Position numbers and translations under genes: made by a program. Shown here piece by piece: positions 9,448 to 18,911 of a stretch of 64,000 nt of DNA. Source of the stretch: Salinicola endophyticus. GTDB taxonomy: Bacteria > Pseudomonadota > Gammaproteobacteria > Pseudomonadales > Halomonadaceae. Below the pieces are notes generated by a model, which did not search any database, was not told where the DNA came from, and saw only the letters and a list, made by a program, of their open reading frames with translations. The DNA lies in NCBI RefSeq assembly GCF_003206575.1, contig NZ_PZJO01000009.1:100039-164038 (forward strand). The letters run 5' to 3'. Every line of letters starts with the position of its first letter. The first letter of the stretch is position 1.

Positions 9448-10394
9448 CGAGTCTCATCAAGGCGCCGACCCCGGCAGAGGTGGCCCGGATCGAACGCCAA
9501 AATCCCGAACTCTTTCGCGCCCAAGGGCGTTACCTGCGACGACTGGGCCTGTCGGGCCTCGCCGTGGTGGTGTTCTATGGTCTCTTTTTACTGCAGTACG
9601 GTATTTCGCCACAGCAGGCGCTGATCGGCCTTGGCAAGCTGGGCCACTACTTCCTGCACATGTTTATCTGGCGGGACTTCTGGCACTGGCCCTTCGACTA
9701 CTATCTCACGCAGATCTTCATCACCGTGGCGATCGTCTTCACCGGCACCCTGACCGCCACGCTGATCGCACTTCCCTGCTCGTTCCTCGCCGCGCGCAAC
9801 GTCATGTCGTCCGTGTGGCTGCGTCCGATCGGCTTCCTGATGCGCCGCCTCTTCGATATCTTGCGTGGAGTGGATATGGCGATCTGGGGCCTGATCTTCG
9901 TCAGTGCCGTTGGCCTGGGTCCACTGGCAGGCGCCCTGGCGATCCTGGTGCAGGACACGGGGCTGCTCGGCAAGCTCTACGCCGAGGGGCACGAAGCGGT
10001 CGCCAAAGAGCCGACCCGTGGCTTGAACGCCGTCGGTGCCAACAGCCTGCAGAAGTATCGCCTCGGGGTCTTCACCCAATCCTTCCCGACCTTTCTCTCC
10101 CTGAGCCTCTACCAGCTGGAGTCCAACACGCGCTCGGCAGCCGTACTCGGTTTCGTCGGCGCCGGTGGAGTTGGCCTGATCTACGCCGAGAACATGCGGC
10201 TATGGCACTGGGATGTGGTGATGTTCATCACGCTCTGCCTGGTGGTGATCGTGATGCTGATCGATGCGCTCTCGGCGCAGCTACGCAAGCGCTACATCCT
10301 GGGCAAGGAGATTCCGGATTTCGAACCCGCCACCCCCCGCCACCCGGGGCCGCCCTACAGCGCCAGCACCCAGGGTAGTACCAGACCCAGATAG
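9444..10394 (+). CDS. phnE2: Phosphonate ABC transporter, second permease subunit
   Basis: Second PhnE-type permease (316 aa), beginning with a GTG that overlaps the stop of phnE by four bases. About six membrane spans are visible. The coupling helix YAEGHEAVAKEP and the C-terminal GFVGAGGVGLIYAENM match the family. Paired phnE genes are common in PhnCDE systems. The C-terminal tail after residue about 290 is Pro-rich and poorly conserved. The last 40 bases overlap the 3' end of the convergent AEC transporter gene, so this tail may have arisen by loss of an earlier stop. Confidence 0.9.
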   Translation: MTSLIKAPTPAEVARIERQNPELFRAQGRYLRRLGLSGLAVVVFYGLFLLQYGISPQQALIGLGKLGHYFLHMFIWRDFWHWPFDYYLTQIFITVAIVFTGTLTATLIALPCSFLAARNVMSSVWLRPIGFLMRRLFDILRGVDMAIWGLIFVSAVGLGPLAGALAILVQDTGLLGKLYAEGHEAVAKEPTRGLNAVGANSLQKYRLGVFTQSFPTFLSLSLYQLESNTRSAAVLGFVGAGGVGLIYAENMRLWHWDVVMFITLCLVVIVMLIDALSAQLRKRYILGKEIPDFEPATPRHPGPPYSASTQGSTRPR

Positions 10395-11284
10395 AGCGGA
10401 ATCAGCAGCGGCGCGGCGAGCGTGGTCAGCAGCACGGCGATGGCCCCCTTTTCGGGGCGGATATTCAGCTCCATGGCGATCACCACCACGTTGGCCGCCA
10501 TCGGCACCGCCCCCACCAGCAGGAATGCCAGCACCAGCGAGTCGGAGGCGTCGCCCAGCAAGCGCAGCGCTACCGCCAGCGCCAGGGTCGCCAGCGGCCA
10601 GACCACGAAGCGGGTCACCACGCAGCCGACGACGAAGGCGACATCCACCGCGCGCCAACTGATGCGGCCCAGCGTCATGCCGATGATCATCATGCCGAGC
10701 ACGGTGAAGCAGTACTTGAAGTAGCCCAGCCCTTCACTGACCGGCTGCGGCACCTGCCAGCCCAGGGCGCTGATCAGCATGCCACCGGCAAAGGCGTAGA
10801 TCAGCGGCAGCCGGGCCAGCCGAGACAGGCTCTCGCGCACCGAGAACTGGCCCCGCGCGCTGATGTAGAAACCGACCGTGAACTCGTAGAGCGAAATGCC
10901 CAGCATGCAGAACAGATACTGCGTCACGCCCTCCGGCGGCAGCAGCACCAGCGCGATGGGGAAGCCGAAATAGCCGGTGTTGCCGGTGCCCGCGGAGAAG
11001 GCCAGCAGCGCCCGCTCCTGTTCGGCGTAGAAGCGTCCCGCCACGGCGTTCACCGCAAGACACAACAGCGACGAGAGCAGCACCACGCCGAAGGTGAGCG
11101 CCAGCTTGTCGATGCTGGGTTGCCCCTGGGTCAGGGCGTTGAAGAAGGTCAGCGGCGAGATCAGGTAGATCAGCAGCGTGGCGATGGGGCGCGGATCGAG
11201 CTTCAGTCGCCGCGCCGCCACCCAGCCCAGGGCGACGAAGGCCAGCAGCATCCACAGCGATTGAGAGAGATCGACATCGGGCAT
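10355..11284 (-). CDS. AEC family (auxin efflux carrier-type) permease
   Basis: A 309-residue polytopic membrane protein with about ten hydrophobic helices in two repeated halves and the broken-helix motif GNTGYFGFPIAL that marks the AEC/bile-acid-sodium-symporter fold. Bacterial relatives include malonate (MdcF/MadM type) and other small organic anion carriers, so transport of a small carboxylate is plausible but unproven. The ATG at 11284 begins the first helix directly; the ribosome site is weak. The gene is convergent with phnE2 and overlaps its last 40 bases. Confidence 0.85.
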   Translation of the reverse strand: MPDVDLSQSLWMLLAFVALGWVAARRLKLDPRPIATLLIYLISPLTFFNALTQGQPSIDKLALTFGVVLLSSLLCLAVNAVAGRFYAEQERALLAFSAGTGNTGYFGFPIALVLLPPEGVTQYLFCMLGISLYEFTVGFYISARGQFSVRESLSRLARLPLIYAFAGGMLISALGWQVPQPVSEGLGYFKYCFTVLGMMIIGMTLGRISWRAVDVAFVVGCVVTRFVVWPLATLALAVALRLLGDASDSLVLAFLLVGAVPMAANVVVIAMELNIRPEKGAIAVLLTTLAAPLLIPLYLGLVLPWVLAL

Positions 11285-11366
11285 CGAGGGGGTTCCAGGC
11301 AGTCAGCGGCGAGACACTTCGGCCGCTAACTGTAACATCCGCTCCCCGCCGTCGCTCGCCCCCTGC

Positions 11367-12425
11367 TCAGCCCGAAGCCGCAGTGCGCCCGAGCGCCTCT
11401 GCACCGCCGTGGGCGGCGAGCCGTGCGGCCAGGGCCGCTTCATGGCGGGTGCCGCGCAGGAAGCGGGTGGCGCCATCCGGGTCGCCCTCCTCGACCAGCG
11501 CCAGCAGCATCGCCACCGCCCGTGCGGCGCGCTGGCGGATCGCCTCGCGGTCGCGCTCGATCAGCGCACTGATCTCCAGCCGCTGCATGAAGTCACGCTT
11601 GGCCCGGTCATAGGCAGCGAAGACCTCGCCCGGCCAGACCATCCGCCGCCCCACCTTGACGTTGCGGTGCGAACGGTAGCCCGGACGGTTGGTCTTGAGC
11701 TGCTGCTTGCCCGAGGGGCGCCCGCGCAGCAGCAGCGCCAGGTACTCCTCCTCGGAGCGGTACATGCGGTGGATCACATAAGCCTGACGCGGGACGATCG
11801 CCGAGTTGTCGGCCAGCTCCGGCTGGGTGTCGCTGTAGACCATCGGATGGCCATCGGCGTCGAGCGGCACCACGTCGCGGCCGAAGATCGGATGGTGCAC
11901 GCGCACGTGCTGGATCTCGATGCCCTGAATCGGGAACAGCGTCTTCAGGTGCGACGAGAGTTCGTAGCCGGCGCCGTTCTGCAGCGCGCAGAACGCCTGC
12001 GCCTGGCCCAGCTCGCAGTGCCACAGGAAGCTGATCGGTCGCGGCGTGTCGCCGCACAGTCGCGCGATCAGCTGATCCACGCGGGTCGCCAGATCCTGCG
12101 CCGTCCAGAACTCGTCGATATCCAGGAACATCAGCCAGTCGACCCCCGCCGCGCGGGCGTCTACCAGCGCCTTGGCGTAGGCGATGGTCTGCAGCTTGCG
12201 CCCGACGCTGGGGTCGCACAGATCGACCCAGTCGATGAACTCGAAGGTGACCTGGGGGTACGCCTGCCCGATACGCGCGAGCACCGCCGCCGAGGCGTCC
12301 GAGGTGCGGTTGAGCAGGACGTGGATCTCATCGAATCCCACGTGCAGGTGATGAAAGACCCACTCGGCCAGATAAGGCCCTTCATCCTTGGCCACGGCAC
12401 ACAGCCGTATACGCGGTTTGTTCAA
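11367..12425 (-). CDS. Glycosyltransferase family 2-like protein
   Basis: A GT-A-fold glycosyltransferase of the Glyco_tranf_2_4 type. It starts with the strand RIRLCAVAKDEGPYLAEWVFHH, followed by FDEIHVLLNRTSD, and carries the D-x-D-like metal motif FLDIDEF. Such proteins usually add sugars to surface polysaccharides or glycans. I prefer the TTG at 12425, which has an AGGA site at good distance and sits just before the first conserved strand (352 aa). A GTG at 12497 gives 24 more residues but lacks a ribosome site. No membrane span and no polysaccharide cluster nearby. Acceptor unknown. Confidence 0.8.
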   Translation of the reverse strand: MNKPRIRLCAVAKDEGPYLAEWVFHHLHVGFDEIHVLLNRTSDASAAVLARIGQAYPQVTFEFIDWVDLCDPSVGRKLQTIAYAKALVDARAAGVDWLMFLDIDEFWTAQDLATRVDQLIARLCGDTPRPISFLWHCELGQAQAFCALQNGAGYELSSHLKTLFPIQGIEIQHVRVHHPIFGRDVVPLDADGHPMVYSDTQPELADNSAIVPRQAYVIHRMYRSEEEYLALLLRGRPSGKQQLKTNRPGYRSHRNVKVGRRMVWPGEVFAAYDRAKRDFMQRLEISALIERDREAIRQRAARAVAMLLALVEEGDPDGATRFLRGTRHEAALAARLAAHGGAEALGRTAASG

Positions 12426-12582
12426 TGACCCATCCTCGACGATTGGTGAAGCGCACTTGCCTGCCACTAGCCACCGAGAATGGGATACCCCCTCCACCTT
12501 CTCAAGATGGTTTACTTCACACTCGTGACAGCAGGGATTCTGACCCGCCGCACCTTGACGCCTATCCTTGCCCTCTCCCCGG

Positions 12583-13011
12583 TCACCCCTGGCGGTCGCG
12601 GCGGCGCCACAATCCCGCCCCGACGACGATGGCGAACAGAATCCAGAGCTGGAACGGCAGGCGCCAGAGCAGCAACCAACCCGGCACTGCGGGGAAGGCG
12701 TCAGCGTGCAGCCACATGTAGACGTTGGCCGGGGTCACGCACAGCGTCAGCAGCACCAGCCCCCACCCGGCCAGGCGACGCCAGCGCGGCAGCAGCAGCC
12801 CCACCACGCCGAGCAGCTCGAAGACACCGCTGACCCACACCGCCAATCGCGGCCAGGGCAGCGCCGGCGGAATGATTGTGACCATCGCATCGGCATAGAG
12901 AAAGTGTGCGATGCCGCCGAGCGTGAACCACAGCAGCACGAAGCCCAGGCATACCCAGCGCCCCCACGGCATCGGTGAGCGTGCCGAAGGGCGGCTTGCC
13001 TCTGTCTGCAT
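12583..13011 (-). CDS. DoxX-like integral membrane protein
   Basis: A 142-residue protein with four predicted hydrophobic helices, in the DoxX/DUF4281-like superfamily (residues such as GIAHFLYADAMVTIIPP and SGVFELLGVVGLLLP are typical). Relatives are linked to respiratory or redox membrane functions, but no reaction is known. An AGAGGAG site about 8 bases before the ATG at 13011 fixes the start, although the frame extends upstream to 13149. It is divergent from metG. Confidence 0.8.
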   Translation of the reverse strand: MQTEASRPSARSPMPWGRWVCLGFVLLWFTLGGIAHFLYADAMVTIIPPALPWPRLAVWVSGVFELLGVVGLLLPRWRRLAGWGLVLLTLCVTPANVYMWLHADAFPAVPGWLLLWRLPFQLWILFAIVVGAGLWRRRDRQG

Positions 13012-13269
13012 CAAGGGCTCTCCTCTTTTCTCAGAGACGGTCGTTTCACGACAGTCGCTTGGCGGCGGTCGCTTCATGGCAGGCGATTCACCGCGACCGA
13101 TCCGCACCAGCGGCACGTCAGGTGACCACACGATCGCGGCCCGCGGCATGGGCAGCGCGCATCGGCGTCAGCGATGCTACAATCGTCGCCCAAGTCTACA
13201 GCCTATTCATCCCGGCGGCGTCTCCAGTGAGCTCCGCGGGGATTTCGTCACGGGAATCGTCTAGTCACC

Positions 13270-15345
13270 ATGTCGAACAACGCTTCGCTCTCGCGCCAGA
13301 TTCTGGTCACCAGTGCCCTGCCCTACGCCAACGGCTCGATTCACCTGGGCCACCTGCTGGAGTACATCCAGACCGATATCTGGGTGCGCTTCCAGAAGAG
13401 CCGCGGCCACGAGTGCCACTATGTCTGCGCCGACGACGCCCACGGCACCGCGATCATGCTGCGCGCCGAGCAGGAGGGCCTGACGCCGGAGCAGCTGATC
13501 CAGAAGGTGAGCGACGAGCACCAGGCGGACTTCGCCCGCTTCGGAGTCGCCTTCGACAACTACCACTCGACCCACTCGGAAGAGAACCGGGCCCATAGCG
13601 AGCGCATCTACCGCGCCCTGCGCGACGCCGGTCATATCAGTACCCGCGACATCGAACAGATGTTCGATCCGGTCAAGGGCATGTTCCTGGCCGACCGCTT
13701 CATCAAGGGCACCTGTCCCAAGTGCGGCACCGCAGACCAGTACGGCGACAACTGCGAAGCCTGCGGCGCCACCTACACCCCGGCGGAGCTGATCAACCCG
13801 GTGTCGGCGATCAGCGGCGCCACCCCCGAGGTACGCACCTCGACCCACTACTTCTTCAAGCTGCCGGATTTCGAAGACTTCCTGAAACGCTGGACGCGCT
13901 CCGGCCGGGTCCAGCCGCAGATCGCCAACAAGCTGCAGGAGTGGTTCGATGCCGGGCTCAACGAGTGGGACATCTCCCGCGATGCGCCCTACTTCGGCTT
14001 CGAGATCCCCGACGCCCCAGGTAAGTATTTCTACGTCTGGCTGGACGCGCCGATCGGCTATCTGGCCAGCTTCCAGAATCTGTGCGAGCGCGAAGGCCTC
14101 GATTTCGACAGCTACTGGAAGGCGGACTCCGACGCCGAGGTCTACCACTTCATCGGCAAGGACATCGTCTACTTCCACGCCCTGTTCTGGCCGGCGATGC
14201 TCGAAGGTGCCGGCATGCGCACGCCGAGCGGCATCAACTGCCACGGCTTCGTGACCGTCAACGGGGCCAAGATGTCCAAGTCCCGTGGCACCTTCATCAA
14301 GGCGCAGACCTATGCCGAGCATCTCAACCCGGAGTATCTGCGTTACTACTTCGCCGCCAAGCTGAGCTCCCGCGTCGACGATCTCGATCTCAACCTCGAG
14401 GACTTCGCCGCCCGCGTCAACGCCGACCTGGTCGGCAAGGTGGTCAACATCGCCAGCCGCTGCGCCGGCTTCATCAACAAGCTCGCCGGCGGCCAGCTCT
14501 CCGCCCAGTGTGCCGAGCCGGAACTCATCGCCCGCTTCATCGCCGCGGGTGACGAGATCGCCGCCGACTTCGAGGCCCGCGAGTTCGGCCGCGCCATGCG
14601 CCGGATCATGGAGCTCGCCGACGAAGCCAACACCTATATCGCCGACCAGGCGCCCTGGGTGCTGGCCAAGGAGGGAGGGCGCGAGCAGGAGGTGATCGAC
14701 ATCTGTTCAGTGGGCATCAACCTGTTCCGCACGTTGATGGTCTACCTGCAGCCGGTGGTACCGGCGATGGCCGAACAGGCGCGTCACTTCCTGCAGCTCG
14801 ACTCGCTCGACTGGGCCAGCCGTCAGCAGGTGCTCGAGGATCACGCCATCGGCAAGTTCAAGCCGCTGATGACCCGGGTCGAAAGCGACAAGATCGCCGC
14901 CATGATCGAGGCTTCCAAGGAGGTGCTCGCCGAGGAGAAGAAGCTGACCGATGGCGGTGACGCTCGGCCGGCCGGACCCTCACCCTTGGCCGAGACGCCG
15001 ATCGCCGACGAAATCGCCTTCGGTGACTTCCTCAAGGTGGATCTGCGTATCGCCGAAATTCAGCGCGCCGAATATGTCGAAGGCTCCAACAAGCTGCTCA
15101 AGCTGACCCTCGACCTGGGCGGCGAGACACGCACGGTCTTTTCCGGCATCCGCAAGGTCTACGCCCCCGAGGCGCTCGAAGGCCGGCTGACGGTGATGGT
15201 CGCCAACCTGGCGCCGCGCAAGATGCGCTTCGGCGTGTCCGAGGGCATGGTGCTGGCCGCCGGCGACGCCCCTGATCAGAAAGACGCCGGCATCTACCTG
15301 CTGTCGCCGGATAGCGGCGCCCAGCCTGGCAGCCGCGTGACCTGA
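13270..15345 (+). CDS. metG: Methionine-tRNA ligase
   Basis: Class I methionyl-tRNA synthetase (691 aa), charging elongator and initiator tRNA-Met. HIGH-type motif HLGH is at residues 25-28. The zinc knuckle [18 protein letters not shown] follows at about 148-165, and the KMSKS signature is near residue 333. The C-terminal hundred residues ([19 protein letters not shown]) form the Trbp111-like tRNA-binding and dimerisation domain. A TACAAT -10-like hexamer lies at 13178-13183. The ribosome site is weak. In many gammaproteobacteria mrp is divergent from metG; here the two are 12 kb apart. Confidence 0.98.
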   Translation: MSNNASLSRQILVTSALPYANGSIHLGHLLEYIQTDIWVRFQKSRGHECHYVCADDAHGTAIMLRAEQEGLTPEQLIQKVSDEHQADFARFGVAFDNYHSTHSEENRAHSERIYRALRDAGHISTRDIEQMFDPVKGMFLADRFIKGTCPKCGTADQYGDNCEACGATYTPAELINPVSAISGATPEVRTSTHYFFKLPDFEDFLKRWTRSGRVQPQIANKLQEWFDAGLNEWDISRDAPYFGFEIPDAPGKYFYVWLDAPIGYLASFQNLCEREGLDFDSYWKADSDAEVYHFIGKDIVYFHALFWPAMLEGAGMRTPSGINCHGFVTVNGAKMSKSRGTFIKAQTYAEHLNPEYLRYYFAAKLSSRVDDLDLNLEDFAARVNADLVGKVVNIASRCAGFINKLAGGQLSAQCAEPELIARFIAAGDEIAADFEAREFGRAMRRIMELADEANTYIADQAPWVLAKEGGREQEVIDICSVGINLFRTLMVYLQPVVPAMAEQARHFLQLDSLDWASRQQVLEDHAIGKFKPLMTRVESDKIAAMIEASKEVLAEEKKLTDGGDARPAGPSPLAETPIADEIAFGDFLKVDLRIAEIQRAEYVEGSNKLLKLTLDLGGETRTVFSGIRKVYAPEALEGRLTVMVANLAPRKMRFGVSEGMVLAAGDAPDQKDAGIYLLSPDSGAQPGSRVT

Positions 15346-15376
15346 GCCCTGCGCTGACACGGCGCCACTCCCCGTC

Positions 15377-15409
15377 GCGCGCGGCCTTCCGGCCGCGCGC
15401 TGTCGTTTC
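15377..15409 (+). terminator. Intrinsic terminator of metG
   Basis: Perfect 10-bp stem GCGCGCGGCC/GGCCGCGCGC with a TTCC loop (15377-15400) followed by TGTCGTTTC, 31 bases after the metG stop. Confidence 0.8.
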
Positions 15410-15429
15410 AGGCCGGCGCCAGCGACGCC

Positions 15430-15458
15430 TCGAAGCGCCAGCAGCAAGGGGCTATAAT
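15430..15458 (+). promoter_or_regulatory. Sigma-70-like promoter of rnfB-nth
   Basis: A perfect -10 hexamer TATAAT (15453-15458) has the -35-like TCGAAG 17 bases upstream (15430-15435). It lies 30 bases before the rnfB start and just after the metG terminator. Confidence 0.6.
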
Positions 15459-15488
15459 GAGGCGCTTTTCCCGACCCGGAGCCTGCGC

Positions 15489-16457
15489 TTGTCCCTTGCC
15501 GAGATCAGCGTCGAACGTATCGACGCCGAACTGCCCCAGACCCAGTGCGGCAAGTGCGGCCACCCGGGTTGCCGCCCCTATGCCGAGGCGATCGTCGCCG
15601 GCGAAGCCGTCAACCGCTGCCCGCCCGGCGGCGAGGCGACCCGAGACCGCCTGGCAGCGCTCACCGGTCGCCCCGCGCTGGCGCTGATCGAGCCCGCCCA
15701 GACACCGCTGCTGGCGGTGATCCGCGAGGCCGAGTGCATCGGCTGCACCAAATGCATCCAGGCCTGCCCGGTGGATGCGATCCTCGGTGCGGCCAAACAG
15801 ATGCACAGCGTGATCGCGTCCGAGTGCACCGGCTGCGAGCTGTGCGTGGCGCCCTGCCCGGTCGACTGCATCGATCTCGTCGCGCATCCGCAGTGGCAGA
15901 ACGCCACCGATACGGCCGAGCGCCAGCGCTATCTCGACTGGCGTGCCGCCAACGGGCGCCGGCGCTTCGAGGCGCGCAATCGCCGCCTGGTGCACAAGGC
16001 CGAGGAGAAACGGCGCAAGCGCGAACGCCGCCTGGCCGCCACCCGCGCCCAGGCCGAGACGGCCGCGCCCAGCGCGGCGGTGGACGCCACCGCCCTTAAG
16101 GCGCAGCGCGCCACCCTCAGTGCCAAGGCCAGACGTCTACAGCGTCAGCGGGATCAGGCCAGCGGCGAGACGCGGGCCGCCCTCGACCAGCGCCTGGCGG
16201 CACTGGAAGCCCAGCGGGCAGACATCGAGCGCCAGCTGGGGAGCACGCCATCGGCACCCGCCGCCCCGACAGTGCCGCATATCGCCGTGGCCGCCGCCGA
16301 GCAGGCGCTGCGCAAGGCGCGGCAGACCGCGGCCCGGCTTGAGCGTGAGGGCAAGCACGCCGAGGCCGAACGCGCGCGGGCGCAGGTCAGCGAAGCCGAG
16401 ACCCATCTGCGCCAGGCCCGCGGGGCCAAGCCGACGTCACACGAAACGGCCCCTTGA
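15489..16457 (+). CDS. rnfB: RnfB/RsxB-like 4Fe-4S electron-transfer protein
   Basis: A 322-residue iron-sulfur protein. The N-terminal 4Fe-4S motif has C20, C23, C28 and C44, as in RnfB. Two ferredoxin clusters follow, with C83-C86-C89-C93 and C113-C116-C119-C123. Residues from about 150 onward are an Ala/Arg/Glu-rich predicted coiled coil. The canonical RnfB N-terminal membrane helix is absent, so this looks cytosolic. The start is a TTG with a GGAG site 8 bases upstream. nth follows, as in the rsx-nth operon of E. coli, but rnfA, C, D, G and E are missing here. Its partner is unknown. Confidence 0.85.
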   Translation: MSLAEISVERIDAELPQTQCGKCGHPGCRPYAEAIVAGEAVNRCPPGGEATRDRLAALTGRPALALIEPAQTPLLAVIREAECIGCTKCIQACPVDAILGAAKQMHSVIASECTGCELCVAPCPVDCIDLVAHPQWQNATDTAERQRYLDWRAANGRRRFEARNRRLVHKAEEKRRKRERRLAATRAQAETAAPSAAVDATALKAQRATLSAKARRLQRQRDQASGETRAALDQRLAALEAQRADIERQLGSTPSAPAAPTVPHIAVAAAEQALRKARQTAARLEREGKHAEAERARAQVSEAETHLRQARGAKPTSHETAP

Positions 16458-16569
16458 ATCTGGCCGAGCGGTGCTGGCCCATGAACGTCAGCCAGCACAT
16501 TCAGCCCAGAAAGCCCAGAAAGCCCAGGCCAGCGAATCCGGCCCGAGAGAGCCACAGCGAGATAGCCGC

Positions 16570-17208
16570 ATGAACGCGAGCAAGCGTGAACAGATCTTCG
16601 CCCGTCTGAAGGCGCACAACCCCAACCCGACCACCGAGTTGAACTGGACCACACCGTTCGAGCTGCTGGCGGCGGTCCTGCTCTCGGCCCAGGCCACCGA
16701 TGTCGGCGTCAACAAGGCCACCGCCAGGCTGTTCCCGGTGGCCAACACCCCGCAGGCGATCATCGATCTCGGACTCGACGGGCTCAAGGAGCACATCAAG
16801 ACCATCGGCCTCTACAACACCAAGGCCGAGAACCTGATGAAGACCTGCCATATCCTGGCCGAACACTACGCGGGAGAGATCCCGCGCACCCGCGCCGAGC
16901 TGGAAGCGCTACCCGGCGTGGGGCGCAAGACCGCCAACGTGATTCTCAACACCGCCTTCGGTGAACTGACGATGGCGGTCGACACGCATATCTTTCGCGT
17001 CGCCAACCGCACCCGCATCGCCCAGGGCAAGAACGTGCTGGAGGTCGAGCAGAAGCTGCTGCGCCACGTACCCAAGGCGTATCTCAAGGATGCGCATCAC
17101 TGGCTGATCCTGCACGGCCGCTACACCTGTCTGGCGCGCAAGCCGCGCTGCGGCAGCTGTGTGATCGAGGATCTGTGCGAGTATCCCGACAAGGTCGAGA
17201 TCGCCTGA
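16570..17208 (+). CDS. nth: Endonuclease III, DNA glycosylase/AP lyase
   Basis: Base-excision repair enzyme removing oxidised pyrimidines and cleaving the AP site. All key elements are visible in 212 aa: the helix-hairpin-helix LPGVGRKTANVIL with nucleophile K120, catalytic D138 in VDTHIFRV, and the 4Fe-4S loop C187-x6-C194-x2-C197-x5-C203. I start at the ATG at 16570, where homology begins; the frame is open far upstream in an Arg/Pro-rich read-through of rnfB. It probably shares the rnfB promoter across a 112-base gap. Cluster loading links it functionally to Fe-S proteins such as its neighbour. Confidence 0.97.
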   Translation: MNASKREQIFARLKAHNPNPTTELNWTTPFELLAAVLLSAQATDVGVNKATARLFPVANTPQAIIDLGLDGLKEHIKTIGLYNTKAENLMKTCHILAEHYAGEIPRTRAELEALPGVGRKTANVILNTAFGELTMAVDTHIFRVANRTRIAQGKNVLEVEQKLLRHVPKAYLKDAHHWLILHGRYTCLARKPRCGSCVIEDLCEYPDKVEIA

Positions 17209-17237
17209 GCGCGGTGATGCCGGCGCCTCACCGCGCT
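17208..17237 (+). terminator. Hairpin at the nth stop codon
   Basis: 10-bp stem AGCGCGGTGA/TCACCGCGCT with a 10-base loop begins in the stop codon of nth. Only a short GTTTG follows, so termination efficiency is uncertain. Confidence 0.5.
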
Positions 17238-17393
17238 AGGGTTTGTACGAAAAGTCGGCGAGCGAAGAGACGACAGCAATCGGCGAAAACGGACCGATCC
17301 GTCGCTCCAGTTCACGGGGTGTCAATGAGCGCTTCGAGCCGATGTCTAACGCCGTATTGCCAAGCACAGACTGCTTCCGTACGGAGCCTCGTC

Positions 17394-18035
17394 TCAGGGC
17401 GAGGTGGCCGGCTTCAGCGTATCCCGCACCCGCCCGTCCGCGTCCTGGCGACCCAGGCCATCGGCGGGTTGCCCTTCTGCCTTGGCGCTGCCCGTCTCGG
17501 GCGTCGGCGCCTCGGGCTGGGAGACCGCGCTATCGGCCGCCCCGGCGTTGGAGGACTCATCACCGGCAGTGTCAGTGTCGCCCATGGTCGCGGCGGAGGG
17601 CTCAGCCTGGGATGGCTCGGCACCCGCTGCCGGCCTGTCCGAGCCAGCCGCAGCAGCATCCGAGGCAGGCGCCTCCGGCGTCGAGACGGCAGCCGGCGCA
17701 CTGCTCTCGGTCGCGCCGTGGCGGCTGTAGACGATCTTGCGTGTCCCCCCATCACAGCTGCCCACCACTTCGGCACCGGCATGCGGCTCACCGGCCCGTA
17801 CCACGCCGCCCTCGACCTGCGCGTTATCGACGATCTCCAGCAGGAAGTGGCGCGCCCCATTGGCGCGAATCGTCTGCTCGATCTGCGTCTGCAGCTTGCT
17901 GCAGGCCAGGCGAGCCTCCGGCTGCTGGTCGAACGGCGAATCGCTCTGCTGCGCCTGGGCCCAGGCGAGCGACGACAACAGACTGATACTGCTCAACCCC
18001 GCCACGACGGCGAACTTCCAGGTAAAAATACGCAT
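17394..18035 (-). CDS. DUF1161 domain exported protein with Ala/Ser-rich tail
   Basis: A 213-residue exported protein. Residues 1-27 form a signal peptide (MRIFTWKFAVVAGLSSIS then a hydrophobic core ending LAWA). The DUF1161 domain follows at about 40-110, with the typical ACSKLQTQIEQTIRANG start and the VVGSCDGGTRKIVYSR end; its two cysteines likely form a disulfide. The C-terminal hundred residues are Ala, Ser, Pro and Glu rich and look disordered, unusually long for a family whose members often end soon after the domain. A GAGGAG site fixes the ATG at 18035. Function of DUF1161 is unknown. Confidence 0.85.
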   Translation of the reverse strand: MRIFTWKFAVVAGLSSISLLSSLAWAQAQQSDSPFDQQPEARLACSKLQTQIEQTIRANGARHFLLEIVDNAQVEGGVVRAGEPHAGAEVVGSCDGGTRKIVYSRHGATESSAPAAVSTPEAPASDAAAAGSDRPAAGAEPSQAEPSAATMGDTDTAGDESSNAGAADSAVSQPEAPTPETGSAKAEGQPADGLGRQDADGRVRDTLKPATSP

Positions 18036-18162
18036 AGATACTCCTCGATCCATGGCAAGGCACGGAGGGCTGAGAGGGGAACACCCTCTGACAAGACCGG
18101 CAATTCGCGCAGACAAGACAGAGCCGATCATCCCGTCTCGCCCGACCGGGATGCGCAAGGCC

Positions 18163-18825
18163 TCACAGCCGCAGCTCCCCGCCTCTCTCGATCGCTCTCT
18201 GATAGGCCGGACGGTCGCGCATCTTCTGCAACACTTTTCTGATATGCGGACGCTTGGAGAGGTCGGCACGACTTTCCGCCGCCAGCAACGGGAAACTCAT
18301 CTGAATGTCGGCCGCGCTGAAGGTCTCTCCTGCGAACCACGCATGCTGGCTCAGTTCACTCTCCCAGTAATCGAGATGCCTCTCGAGCTGGGGGTCGAGG
18401 AACTTCTGCCGGACCCCGTTGGCCAGCAGCTTGCCGATGGGCCGAATGACCGCGGGCACGGGCGGCTTGCCCAACTTCGAAAAAACCAGCCTCATCACCA
18501 GCAGTGGCATGGCCGAGCCTTCGGCGTAATGCATCCAGTAGGTGTAACGCAGCCGCTCCGGCGTATCCGCCTCCGGCACCAGGGCTTCGCCATGATAGCG
18601 GGAGACGAGATACTCGATGATCGCGCCGGATTCCGCGACCGTATGGGCGTCATCGGTAAGGACCGGCGACTTGCCGAGCGGATGGATCCGTTTCAGCGCC
18701 GCCGGTGCCAACATGGTCTCGGGGTCGCGTCGATAGACCTCGATCTCGTATTCGAGTTCCAGCTCTTCGAGCAACCAGAGAATCCGCTGGGAGCGGGAGT
18801 TTTCCAGGTGATGAACGACGATCAT
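18163..18825 (-). CDS. Glutathione S-transferase family protein
   Basis: A 220-residue GST-fold protein starting with the thioredoxin-like strand MIVVHHLENSRSQRILWLLEEL. The Ser in ENSRSQR is the expected catalytic residue of beta/nu-like enzymes. The E-S-G motif (VAESGAIIEYL) binds the glutathione gamma-glutamyl group. The C-terminal domain has the N-capping FSAADIQMSFPL. An AAGGA site precedes the ATG. Substrate unknown. It is a different subfamily from the GST at 2331-3059. Confidence 0.9.
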   Translation of the reverse strand: MIVVHHLENSRSQRILWLLEELELEYEIEVYRRDPETMLAPAALKRIHPLGKSPVLTDDAHTVAESGAIIEYLVSRYHGEALVPEADTPERLRYTYWMHYAEGSAMPLLVMRLVFSKLGKPPVPAVIRPIGKLLANGVRQKFLDPQLERHLDYWESELSQHAWFAGETFSAADIQMSFPLLAAESRADLSKRPHIRKVLQKMRDRPAYQRAIERGGELRL

Positions 18826-18911
18826 GGGCAGGGCATCCTTGGCCGGCAGCGCGAACTGAGCTTAACGATAGGGGGTTATCGGGTTCGCCGCCACCGGCAT
18901 GATTCGCCCGG

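Noticed and set aside
17238-17393. Remnant insertion sequence after nth
   Set aside because: The motif TTTGTACGAAAAG looks like a terminal repeat, but there is no partner end, target duplication or transposase fragment here.
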